DNA of 64,000 bases from Microbotryum silenes-acaulis. Taxonomy: Eukaryota > Basidiomycota > Microbotryomycetes > Microbotryales > Microbotryaceae. The notes beneath the pieces were generated by a model. That model was not told where the DNA came from, did not search any database, and saw only the letters and a list, made by a program, of their open reading frames with translations. The position numbers and the translations under genes were made by a program. This document shows, piece by piece, positions 46,433 to 57,629 of the stretch. The stretch lies in assembly GCA_003665825.1 (NCBI GenBank), contig QPFY01000009.1, positions 1,240,001 through 1,304,000 on the forward strand, written 5' to 3'. Within the stretch, counting starts at the first letter, position 1. The number at the start of each line of letters is the position of its first letter.

Positions 46433-49005
46433 CTACTCGCAAAGTGCCTTCAAAGCCGCCTGGACGTGTTCATACGACATCTGACCGGAGTTCCAAAGCG
46501 ACGCAAGTTCTGGCTCTGTATTGATGGGTCTCACCCTTGCGAAAGACTGATCCAGCGAGCAATTTTGCTGCAGGACACTCAGGACCTTCTCCACGCCAGA
46601 CCAATGAGATGCGCATGCGTTCAGGAGCTCCTCGAAGCCGTGTTCCGTAGACAGCCCATTTTTCCTGCCTGCTGCATCGTCGAGATCCTTGGCATTCCAC
46701 ACGTTCCAGATACGCTCGGCTTTCGGCTTCTCGAAAAGGGGCGGGCCGGCAGACTCAGATTGAAAAGCCGTGCGGGACGCCACATAAAAAAAGGACTCGA
46801 TGTCGTGCCAGCGCTCGTGCACCACACCCTCAGTTGCGGGGCTGAGCAAGAGTCGAGAGATATAGGGTCGCGTTCCCTGTGGTTGATCATGGTACAGGGG
46901 AAGGGTGGGAAGGAGTTGGGTGAGTCCAAGAACGTGTTGAGGGCTAGCACGGACGCGAGAACGTACCGAGCGGCTGAGGCGACACTCTTCTTCTGCCGTT
47001 CGAGCCTTCTTCACCGCCAGATTGTAGTCGATCAATATTCCTTTGCCGTATTGGTCCACCATTACGTTGCCATAGGACACGTCCCGGTGGATGAAACCGT
47101 GATTCCAAAGCTGGCGATGCCCTGTCACGCAAGGGCGCAGTCGTACATCGTACACGGAAAGGGTCGTCAGTGCAGGCACACCCTTCAGCGCGCTGTCCCG
47201 CTCTGCTCTGAGCACTCACCCTCAATCGCACCCTCGAGAGCGCGCGCGAGCTGCTTGGTGTTTTCGAGCGTGGCGAGTGAGTTGTAGCACTCTTCGTGAA
47301 CGACGACCTCCCTGGCCCGCGGGGTGACACCTTTCAGGGATTCGTCGCCGGGTAGGAACATGGGGAGGGTCCTGTATTCGGTGCGAAAGACGCCGACCAG
47401 CGGAGCGAGCCCTCGGGGTCTCTTTTTTTGAATCAGGTTGCGTATCTCGGCCAAGTCCGAGTTGCGCGACTGCTCGACCCAGGTGATTGTCATCGCGCGA
47501 GTCCTGACGTTGGCGCCCTCACCAAGGGTGATCTCGTATGTCGATGTCGCACGGCCGCACTCTCTTCGTCGACGGAACAAAAGCTTCTCGATCTTGACGT
47601 TGGACATTGTCGTTGCTCCCCCGCTGAACTCGGAGGCCGCCGGCGGGAAGAAGTCGGGGCAGAGCGTGAACGGGCCGTAGCGGTCGTCGAGCGAGGTCGT
47701 GGTGGGGAGAACGCCGTTAAGCCGATCACTGTGTTTGAGGAGACGGTACAAGAAGGTCGACAGCTCTCCATTTTCTTTGGTGACCGTTCTGTGTTTGGTG
47801 AAGAACATGCCGCAAGAAGTCATAACGTAGACTTTGAGACGGTCGCCGTGCAGGGTAAACCCGATCGCATATTCTCGAATCGGCGTCGCAAGGAGTGCCG
47901 ACAAACGTCTGAACAACTGGCTCTCGGCGTTGGAGTTGTCCGTTTTAGTCTCGCCGACGGCAGCCACGTGCGTAAAGGAGCGTTTGGCCCGGTTCAGGTC
48001 CACCTTGGCCTCGGTCTTGTTTTCGTCGTCGTCGTCGTTGTCGTCCTCGTCGTACTTGTCGTACCCATCGTTGTCGGCGTCCACGGCCTCGGCCTCATCG
48101 TTCTGATGCTGGCCCTTGCCGGTTCCGTTCACGTTGGTGTCGAGATCCGCATCGGGGGCGGCTTCCTTGGCTTGCGGATCGGCGTGACTGGGAAGGGCCC
48201 ATACATTCGGGAGGGTTGGGTCGTGCGCGACCGCAGCGTGGGTCAAGAGCACGACGTCGGCCGTCTTATCGGTCGTCTTTACGCGGTCAGGTGCGACGCT
48301 GATGTACTGGGTCGAGTTCTTGCAGGCGACCAGTCGCCGGTCTCCAGTCTGAGGCCCAAGAGTGAGAAACGACGTCAGCCATCGGAGGCATACATTTCGC
48401 AACTCACGCCGCCAAGCGATCGAGTAGCCCAGGCGTCGACGCACCTGGTTGATGACATCTGCTATAACCTCGCCCAGCGCTTCTTCGGTGCCAATGTTGG
48501 ACTGCTTGGGCCAGATCTTGTTAGCGAGCTCCTCAGCGGTCGGATGGCCGAAGAAGTAGGCCTCAAGGGCCGGACAGTGTTTTTGGTGCATCTGGACCGC
48601 CTGGAAGATCCTTTCGGCTCTGGCTGTTGCTCGCTCTGCCGAGGCCGCCTCCCGGCGCGGTCGTAATGAGGTCGAAGTGGCTCGACGAGTGCGATACCGA
48701 GGTAGAGGGCCCGACGGCAAGTTTGCGGTCGCGTTCCTGGGCGCATTTGCGGTCGCTGTAGTCGCTGTCGTGGCCAGCAGGGAAGCGCGTCCCTCGCGGC
48801 GCCTGGTCGTACGTGTCAGACGTCGAAGGCAGCTGGGGGTCGGCGGATGTAGAAGCTGCGTCAGAACTACCAGCGCTTTAGCTCGACACCGTGAGAGAGT
48901 TCGATGCCATTGCGGTCGAGGTTGAAGATGAGGCGGCGCTAGAACTTTGGCGTGCGAGTCGGCGCCGTGTTGGACGAACTTCGCCTCAGACGCGCGAGGA
49001 CCCAT
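46433..49005 (-). CDS. FunK1-type fungal protein kinase, gene E
   Basis: Exons 49005-48445, 48348-47220, 47121-46967, 46876-46433; 762 residues, the same product as E'. Only distantly related to A-D but with the same intron positions: INQ/TGDRRLVACKN, AIEG/HRQLW and RS/GTRPY. Kinase motifs: HRDVSYGN (H575-D577), LIDYNLAV (D595), HERWHDIESFFYV. A polar, highly acidic insert (Asp/Glu/Asn runs, ~residues 270-300) precedes ETKTDNSNAESQLFRRLSAL. The N-terminal reading frame upstream of QMHQKHCPALEAYFFGHPTA is uncertain: a neighbouring frame (TYDQAPRGTRFPAGHDSDYS) also looks protein-like, so an extra 5' intron is possible. Divergent from gene C, with about 240 bp between starts. Confidence 0.75.
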
Positions 49006-49247
49006 GAAAGCCCAGCCCCAACGCCGCGGAATCGATGCGCGTCAACGGCAGAGATTGCGCGCCAGGCCCGTGAGTTGGCACGTCTACACTTGCGCCCCCC
49101 GCCCCCGCCGCCACCCAATCGCTACCGACACACCTACCCAGCTCGTCGGCTCGCGCCCCATCAACGCCGGTACGCGCGCCCATCATCCGCGACAAGACTC
49201 GAGCAGGGCGAGCAGGTCGTTCACGCGAGGCCGTAGGCCTGTCAGGC

Positions 49248-51368
49248 ATGTCGGACCTCGACGATGCCTTGCCACGCTCGAGTCCGATGAGGTCGAGTCC
49301 CGTTGTGTCGATGTCGGCCACGGCGGAAGCGAGGGAGCAACAGCTCTTTGCCCACATGGGCAAACCTCGACTTTCCAAAGCGATGGAAAAGTACTTTCTC
49401 GACACGCCTTCCAAGTACGAGGCCAAGATCCCCCAGCCCACCAGACAATTGGGGACGGAGGCTGCGATGAGAGAGATCGCTAACGCGATCAAGGATGTGG
49501 TGAGTGCCCCGGTGCTATCGCTTGGCTTCGACCGCACGAGTATGACTGACCACTGTCTCCCGATCATTGATGTACCCGGGGGTAGACTGGCGATCGACGT
49601 CTGGTCGGATGCGGCAACTCGGGTAGCCACATTAAGCTGGCGCCCGATCGCGGGGAGCAGGAGAAGACGCCCGACGCCGTCATATTGACGCATGCGGCGG
49701 TGGCCGCTTCCCCCGATCTTCCGTTCGTTTGGGCGCAGTCAGAGCACCCAAAGGCGATGAAAGGCACGCCCCCGTCGCCTCAACGCGCATACTCGCAGAT
49801 TGCAGTGGCGATTGAGGTGAAAGAGAGCGACACGAAGAGCGCAGAAGCGCGTAACCAAGTGCTTAGGCGGCTACACATGATCTGCACGACCGCACTCCGC
49901 GCCCACGCGATCGGGGTCACCCTTTGCGGGGACGTACTTCAAGTCTACCTCGTCAACGCGTGTGGGGTGTTCACGACGAGCGCCCGCAAGTGCGGTCAGG
50001 AAGCCGTGCTGCTCCGGCGCGTGCTGTCACACCTCATCGAACTCGACGACAGCGGGCTCGGGATGCTGGCCTCGACGAACGAGGTCGACGATGGTTTCGG
50101 CAATTTTGTCGTCTCGGACAAGTTTCTCCCACCCCGCGCCCACGACTTCGAGTCCGAGCTCGGCGATATCTCAGATCTCGAGATCCAGGAGCTCCTCTTC
50201 CGACGCCGAAGCTGCTTGGGTCGCGCAACTTCCGCTTTTCGCGTCACCGCAAGACACGCGCCTGTCGACCCCACGTCATACACCTCGCCTACCCCTGCCG
50301 CCGAGTACGCTATGACAGTCGCATGGGTCGAGCAATCCCGCCTCGACGATGCGATTGCCCTACGTCGCAAGATGCACGCTGCGTCGCGTATCGACACCGA
50401 GGGTTTAAGCCTTAGCGCCGGCATCTACCGGGACGACTTCCGCACGCTTCCAACTTTCCTCGGTGATGATGAAAGCTTCGATGATATCGGGCCCCGGGCA
50501 CTCGAGGTGGTCTTCCACCGACAGTGTTATCGGCCCCTCAACACGGCGACCACGACCAGGGAACTCGCCCAGGCCGTACTTGGAGTCGTCAAAGGTGAGC
50601 ACGGGAATCAACTGGGCGGCCTTGCGTTTGCGCTCCCTAGCCGACACGCCTATTCCCATGACAATGCAGGACACCGAAACCTCTACAAGCTGGGGTATAT
50701 GCACCGGGATATCTCGTACGGTAACGCCGTCATCGACCGCGACGGTGTCGGCGCCCTCATCGATTATCACCTCGCCGTCCCGCATGATCGACCTTGCACC
50801 GAGCTGCACCACAGAATACGATCCGTGCGTCCTCCCCTCTGTATGTGTCTCCGAATGAAGCTTCTGACCAGCACTAACCTTTGGACTATACGACGTCTGA
50901 CAGGGCACCTGGCCCTACCTCGCCTGCTCGATCCTCGCCCAGCCACAACAGCCGCTCGGTGTCGTCCACGAACGGTGGCACGACATCGAGTCGCTCTTTT
51001 ACGTCATAATGGAAGTCTCGTTCCGCGAGCCGTACCAGGGCAACACTGAAGAGCTTGTCATGACGCCAAAGGGTCAGACTACTTGGGAGGACTGGAACGA
51101 ACCATCTGCGCGCAGAGCCTATGTCTTCAAAGTTGTGCTTCGCAAGGACGAGGCATACGAATCTGTACTCGAAGGCTGCGCACATCGATGGACGAACATC
51201 AAGCAACTGGTCGATATCTTGCGACACCATTGTGGTCTTGATAACCAGTTCAATAATTTCAAGTTGGCTGCGGAAGAGGCCAAGCTGGGGGAGTTGTGGG
51301 GTCCATCCAAGGCGACGTCGCACGAGTCCATCATCTCGGACATTGAGCAGCTGCTTCCCTTGCTCTGA
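49248..51368 (+). CDS. FunK1-type fungal protein kinase, gene C (5'-shortened)
   Basis: Exons 49248-49499, 49586-50594, 50670-50824, 50904-51368; 626 residues. Identical in layout to gene B from MSDLDDALPRSSPM on, but the N-terminal ~145 codons of B are replaced upstream by unrelated sequence shared with gene E's start region, with a stop in frame; 49248 is the first usable ATG. Kinase motifs intact: H432-R433-D434 and D452. Mosaic: the 5' half is B-type (EHPKAMKGTPPSPQ, 77-codon stretch kept), the 3' half A-type (NAGHRNLYKLGYMHRD, NEPSARRAYVFKVVLRKDEA). Possibly functional, possibly a pseudogene by promoter change. Confidence 0.7.
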
Positions 51369-54300
51369 AGTGACCACCTTTGCGCTGAGCTTAAATATAG
51401 TTGCTCGTTGTTAGTTCAGAATATTGCAATAGATACCCCAGGTCAATTTCCGTCCGTTCCAGTATAATTCCAGGCTGGAAATAGGACTGCGCCAGTGGTG
51501 CCTTCATTCGGCTCGACTGCGCAGAGTTTTTGGGCTAAGCCGTAGTCTGGGATGGCCGTACGTCATTCAGGCTTCGTTCATAGAAAGTTTCTTCTGAAAA
51601 TCAAGGTTGTTGTCATACCATGTGAAAAAACGCGTAGCCTTGAGCCAACCAAATGAAAACTAAAGCCCCGCCTCAGAATCCTGTCTCTGATCTCACTGAC
51701 CCTGCAGAGGGCCGAGCCAACTTTTACCTAGTAGGTCAAGTGTGAGGACGGTCACGTTCAAGATACGCAGCGCTCGAACGAGACCCCATCATCACCAACT
51801 ATTCATGCTTATGCTCTTTCGCAACATGACCGACTCCCAAAGTCCGTTGATCTCTAGATGCGCTGAGAACTCGGTGGGCAACTGGGCAGGGTATTCGATG
51901 AGCTTAGCTCGGGGGGCGCGACGCGCCCATAACCCTGCGTAAATGCCGTAAATGAACGTCGTTGCGAGCTCCGCCGCGGTGCACCGCCCGCACCTCCCGG
52001 ACCTTGGGTGAAAAGAAAAGATCGGCGCGCGCGCGCGTCTGAGAACCTTATTTCATGGAGGCGTTTTGTCGTGCGATCCATTATATGCAGATGTAGATAG
52101 ATAGAAAGATAAGTTCCCAGCTCCCAGTTACAAAACCTAAGCTACAAAATGTCAAGTGATTGCTTTTCCAGTGCAATCTAAAGGCCCTCCGGCGAGAGGT
52201 CACGCCGAAGGCCGCTGAAATTAGGCTAAGATTGTGTCGAGATTTGCAAATGGTCCCAGAACCTCGACTTTCACAAAGGCGCCTCGACCAGATTCAGGAT
52301 TCTGGGTCCTAAACCGGTCCAAATCGCGCACGCGCCTAGAAATGATTTCGGCCCAGCTGCAGAGTACTGCAGCAGACTGCAGCGCGACAGAGCGCGACGG
52401 ACTGCGATGGCGGAAGGCGACCTGCATCCCTTCCTTTGACCAGCCACTGCAGTACATCTTCGCGCTCCCCCCATCCACCATTCTTCGTCCTGAACCACAG
52501 AGCTCCAAGTGGATCGACACTCGAGTCTCAACAGACTGCACCAACAGTGAGTCAGAATGCCCTCCTACTGTTCGTTCCGCGTGGTCTGGCTGCTCAGTGT
52601 TGACCCAACATTGACCCATGGACTGGACCCGATGGCAATTGCAGTGCCTAGTCAGGACGCCCGGCGCTCGGGCCAAGCCGTCTCAGGCGAGGTGTCGTCG
52701 GGGAGACCAGCCGAAGTGACGCGCGCGGCAAGCCACTCTCGATCGGCCGCCACGCGCCCGCAAACGCTCGGAACGCGTTTTCGACGACTCTTGAGCAACT
52801 TTTGAAGCATGTAGAACAACTTTTGGTGATATTTTGAGGCGCATGTGTAAAGCCGACATCTTTGGGCTAAAAGAGGGTGTAAAAATGCGACAAGCACTTC
52901 AATAAAGAGTGTTCTTCCACATGGTCCTCTGGCTGGCTTTCGGAGTCCTCGCGGGGGGAGTATACGGCGCTGATCACAACGACTACAAGAAGCTACCCTC
53001 TTGGTTATGAGCTGATATATCAAGTATTACAGAAGTCGAGAATCCCGAGGACAGATGTTTCTCACTCTCACAGCACTCGAATATAAAACCCTGGTCGATA
53101 CGTGCGGTGCTAAATTGTGAGGTTGATGCAGTATTTTCATCGGGACCCGGCCGGCATCCTCCGACTGAGATCACAAAGCCAAACTGACACCGCAGCACAC
53201 ATGATCTAGGCCGATCTGGTCCTTTCGAACGGGTCACTGCTGCAAGCCATATGCCTCGAATTCTGGCATATTTATTGTATCACTACGGTTGAGAGACTTA
53301 GAACACGATGACCACTGGGGTGAGGTCAATTTCCACTTCTGATCAGGAGTTGAAAGATCGCACAAGGACTCGGGGATCCTCTCGATCGCGCAAACTCGGC
53401 TCCTTTTATTTTTTCGCTGGTCGATCGGATAGTGATCCTCCGACGCTCCGCAACGCACTGTCAAATTAAAAGATCTCCACGTTGGGGAAGAATTGATGTC
53501 GTACTTTGCAGTGTTAAAGCATACTTTCAGTCAGGATCGTCGGCCGGGTGAGGGATGCGGGTCGCACAGGTTCGACCAGGCTTAGCGTGAAAGCTGGAAA
53601 CAATTTGGTGTCGAACCACGGCATGCGGCCCCAAGCAGCTCTCCTACACACACAAGTCAAGTGCTAGAGTCCGAAAGAGCCTATAGAAGAAAACTAGGGA
53701 TGCAACTACAAGGTTGAAGCCAACTCCGAATGGACCACGGCAGCATGCCATCAGCTCGGTCGGCGTGACTCGGAGCGGCGACTCGGAGGAGTACAATCGA
53801 TCCAGTGACTCTGCAGAAATCACTGCAACGTGCTCAGGCATCCAGTTTTTATTGCGTTCAGCAGTCAGTAGTCCAGTTCTCATGTTGGATTCAATACAAG
53901 AACACTCCGTTCAGGTCCTGCCCAGAAGCACCAAATCGGAGGCCGCAGGAAAACCCGGCAAGGATGGGTCAAGAAGATCAGATACGCACATATGAGCTCA
54001 AAGACCAAATGCCATTGCATCAAGGAGCACCTACTGACATATGTGTACGTCAGATATGTAGGGAAAGGAGGAACGTTGCTCGCAAAGAGTCAAGGTGGTC
54101 CTTCGTTCTCAATCTCGAGGAGAGCGGACAGGGCGTGGGTGGCCCAGAAGAGTTCGGATGGTTGGAGAAGCCTCCTCACACAACTCATCGGCGAATGTCA
54201 AGTCTTGGGTGGCGAAGGCAGCAGCGGCAAAGATGAGAGCCTGCATGCTCATTGACGAGCGATGATCGGTCCCACCAAGTTGGGTTGAGGTCCGGGTCGA

Positions 54301-55266
54301 TGGAGAGGAGATCAAAGTCGAGCAGACCAAGTCCCGCCGAAGAAGTCTGAATCCTCAATTGGAAGAGACGATGATCATTCATCCATGAGAGCGAGAAACG
54401 GTTTAGAGCGAGTCGAAGTCTAAAGAGTCGATCTAAGCGCAGGCCGGAATCTAAGACCTGGTGGAGCAAATGAAAAGTCGTACATAAGCAAGAGTGCACA
54501 TACTTGCAACGCAAGGTGTGGAGGAAGATAAGGCCCTTAGGTTGAAGGCACGCACTGACCTTTCGGACACGTGCTCGCTTAGTAGATGCCAAACGAGTTT
54601 GTCGACACCAAGCGAGGTGAGTGCAAGAAGAAGCGAAGCGAGAAGAGATGGAACACCGTGCGACGCTGAGCGCAGTCCACGACCAAATGACCAAGCTTAC
54701 TGCCGCGTGTATGATCGTGCAACTCGCATATGTGGGATGCTGAACGCACGTATCAAGCTGGTCGAGCGAATCGCCGAGATCGATTGAGAGTGCGAATGAT
54801 CGTCACGGTCCAACGCAGAAGGGTGTGGAGAAGCCCGAGTCGTGGCTGTATGATCCAGCGTGTGCACCGTAGGATCGAGTTCGAGTAAGATATGAAGCAA
54901 TGAGGTGGTGTTGTGTGGCAAATCTCGAGAGGTCAATGAGATCAAAGACAAGATTTTGGTGCGGGGCTATTCATTTCGTTGGTTCAAGGCCACGCGTTTT
55001 GATACAGGGGACAGGACAATAAACCTGATACATTTCCAAAAACAACACTCTTATGAGCAAAACGTGAATGATGTAAGGGCCCTCCCAGATTACAACTTAG
55101 GCCAGAAACTCTGCACAGTCGAGCCGAATGAAGGCACCGCTGGCGCAGTCCTATTTCCAGCCTGGAATTATACTGGAACGGACGGAAAGTGACCTTGGGT
55201 ATCTATTGCAATAATCGGATCTAAAAACGAGCAACTATATTTAAGCTCAGCGCAAAGGTGGTCACT
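51369..55266. other. Spacer 2 between convergent kinase genes C and D
   Basis: Direct copy of 36341-40238. It forms the loop of the giant palindrome; its outer ~200 bp on each side (to about 51580 and from about 55055) are a diverged inverted pair. One visible change from spacer 1: C at 40024 is T at the corresponding site near 55052. Confidence 0.6.
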
Positions 55267-57387
55267 TCAGAGCAAGGGAAGCAGCTGCTCAATGTCCGAG
55301 ATGATGGACTCGTGCGACGTCGCCTTGGATGGACCCCACAACTCCCCCAGCTTGGCCTCTTCCGCAGCCAACTTGAAATTATTGAACTGGTTATCAAGAC
55401 CACAATGGTGTCGCAAGATATCGACCAGTTGCTTGATGTTCGTCCATCGATGTGCGCAGCCTCTCAAAAGGGTGTCATATCTGGTGTCCATGCGAAGCAT
55501 ATACTTGTGATCATAGACTCTTTGCGCAAATGGTTGGTTCCAGTCCTCCCAAGTAGTCTGACCCTTTGGCGTCATGACAAGCTCTTCAGTGTTGCCCTGG
55601 TACGGCTCGCGGAACGAGACTTCCATTATGACGTAAAAGAGCGACTCGATGTCGTGCCACCGTTCGTGGACGACACCGAGCGGCTGTTGTGGCTGGGCGA
55701 GGATCGAGCAGGCGAGGTAGGGCCAGGTGCCCTGTCAGACGTCGTATAGTCCAAAGGTTAGTGCTGGTCAGAAGCTTCATTCGGAGACACATACAGAGGG
55801 GAGGACGCACGGATCGTATTCTGTGGTGCAGCTCGGTGCAAGGTCGATCATGCGGGACGGCGAGGTGATAATCGATGAGGGCGCCGACACCGTCGCGGTC
55901 GATGACGGCGTTACCGTACGAGATATCCCGGTGCATATACCCCAGCTTGTAGAGGTTTCGGTGTCCTGCATTGTCATGGGAATAGGCGTGTCGGCTAGGG
56001 AGCGCAAACGCAAGGCCGCCCAGTTGATTCCCGTGCTCACCTTTGACGACTCCAAGTACGGCCTGGGCGAGTTCCCTGGTCGTGGTCGCCGTGTTGAGGG
56101 GCCGATAACACTGTCGGTGGAAGACCACCTCGAGTGCCCGGGGCCCGATATCATCGAAGCTTTCATCATCACCGAGGAAAGTTGGAAGCGTGCGGAAGTC
56201 GTCCCGGTAGATGCCGGCGCTAAGGCTTAAACCCTCGGTGTCGATACGCGACGCAGCGTGCATCTTGCGACGTAGGGCAATCGCATCGTCGAGGCGGGAT
56301 TGCTCGACCCATGCGACTGTCATAGCGTACTCGGCGGCAGGGGTAGGCGAGGTGTATGACGTGGGGTCGACAGGCGCGTGTCTTGCGGTGACGCGAAAAG
56401 CGGAAGTTGCGCGACCCAAGCAGCTTCGGCGTCGGAAGAGGAGCTCCTGGATCTCGAGATCTGAGATATCGCCGAGCTCGGACTCGAAGTCGTGGGCGCG
56501 GGGTGGGAGAAACTTGTCCGAGACGACAAAATTGCCGAAACCATCGTCGACCTCGTTCGTCGAGGCCAGCATCCCGAGCCCGCTGTCGTCGAGTTCGATG
56601 AGGTGTGACAGCACGCGCCGGAGCAGCACGGCTTCCTGACCGCACTTGCGGGCGCTCGTCGTGAACACCCCACACGCGTTGACGAGGTAGACTTGAAGTA
56701 CGTCCCCGCAAAGGGTGACCCCGATCGCGTGGGCGCGGAGTGCGGTCGTGCAGATCATGTGTAGCCGCCTAAGCACTTGGTTACGCGCTTCTGCGCTCTT
56801 CGTGTCGCTCTCTTTCACCTCAATCGCCACTGCAATCTGCGAGTATGCGCGTTGAGGCGACGGGGGCGTGCCTTTCATCGCCTTTGGGTGCTCTGACTGC
56901 GCCCAAACGAACGGAAGATCGGGGGAAGCGGCCACCGCCGCATGCGTCAATATGACGGCGTCGGGCGTCTTCTCCTGCTCCCCGCGATCGGGCGCCAGCT
57001 TAATGTGGCTACCCGAGTTGCCGCATCCGACCAGACGTCGATCGCCAGTCTACCCCCGGGTACATCAATGATCGGGAGACAGTGGTCAGTCATACTCGTG
57101 CGGTCGAAGCCAAGCGATAGCACCGGGGCACTCACCACATCCTTGATCGCGTTAGCGATCTCTCTCATCGCAGCCTCCGTCCCCAATTGTCTGGTGGGCT
57201 GGGGGATCTTGGCCTCGTACTTGGAAGGCGTGTCGAGAAAGTACTTTTCCATCGCTTTGGAAAGTCGAGGTTTGCCCATGTGGGCAAAGAGCTGTTGCTC
57301 CCTCGCTTCCGCCGTGGCCGACATCGACACAACGGGACTCGACCTCATCGGACTCGAGCGTGGCAAGGCATCGTCGAGGTCCGACAT
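55267..57387 (-). CDS. FunK1-type fungal protein kinase, gene D (5'-shortened)
   Basis: Exons 57387-57136, 57049-56041, 55965-55811, 55731-55267; 626 residues. Mirror image of gene C, identical except for one patch of about 90 bp in the last exon (about 55450-55545), where it reads NQPFAQRVYDHKYMLRMD like gene B instead of C's NEPSARRAYVFKVVLRKD. The flanks of that patch (TEELVMTPKGQTTWEDWN before, GCAHRWTNIKQLVDILRHHC after) are C-type. Catalytic motifs are intact. Same shortened N-terminus as C. Confidence 0.7.
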
Positions 57388-57629
57388 GCCTGACAGGCCT
57401 ACGGCCTCGCGTGAACGACCTGCTCGCCCTGCTCGAGTCTTGTCGCGGATGATGGGCGCGCGTACCGGCGTTGATGGGGCGCGAGCCGACGAGCTGGGTA
57501 GGTGTGTCGGTAGCGATTGGGTGGCGGCGGGGGCGGGGGGCGCAAGTGTAGACGTGCCAACTCACGGGCCTGGCGCGCAATCTCTGCCGTTGACGCGCAT
57601 CGATTCCGCGGCGTTGGGGCTGGGCTTTC

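Larger units (their letters stand above)
42635..51377 (+). repeat. Left arm of giant inverted repeat
   Basis: Matches the reverse complement of 55258-64000: position x pairs with 106,635-x for the inner part and 106,629-x outside a 6-bp indel (near 46087/60541). I saw only a few single-base differences plus one short divergent patch in genes C and D. The arm contains the start of gene B, copy III of R1, gene E and gene C. Confidence 0.9.
49305..57535 (+). repeat. Direct duplication, unit 2 (C-spacer-D)
   Basis: Second copy of the kinase-spacer-kinase unit, forming the core of the giant palindrome. Confidence 0.85.

Noticed and set aside
47428..48666. A 412-codon plus-strand frame opposite kinase E (and its mirror at 57969-59207)
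   Set aside because: It is the antisense of a GC-rich coding exon; it shows runs of Val from the acidic tract and no domain, while the minus strand has kinase motifs.
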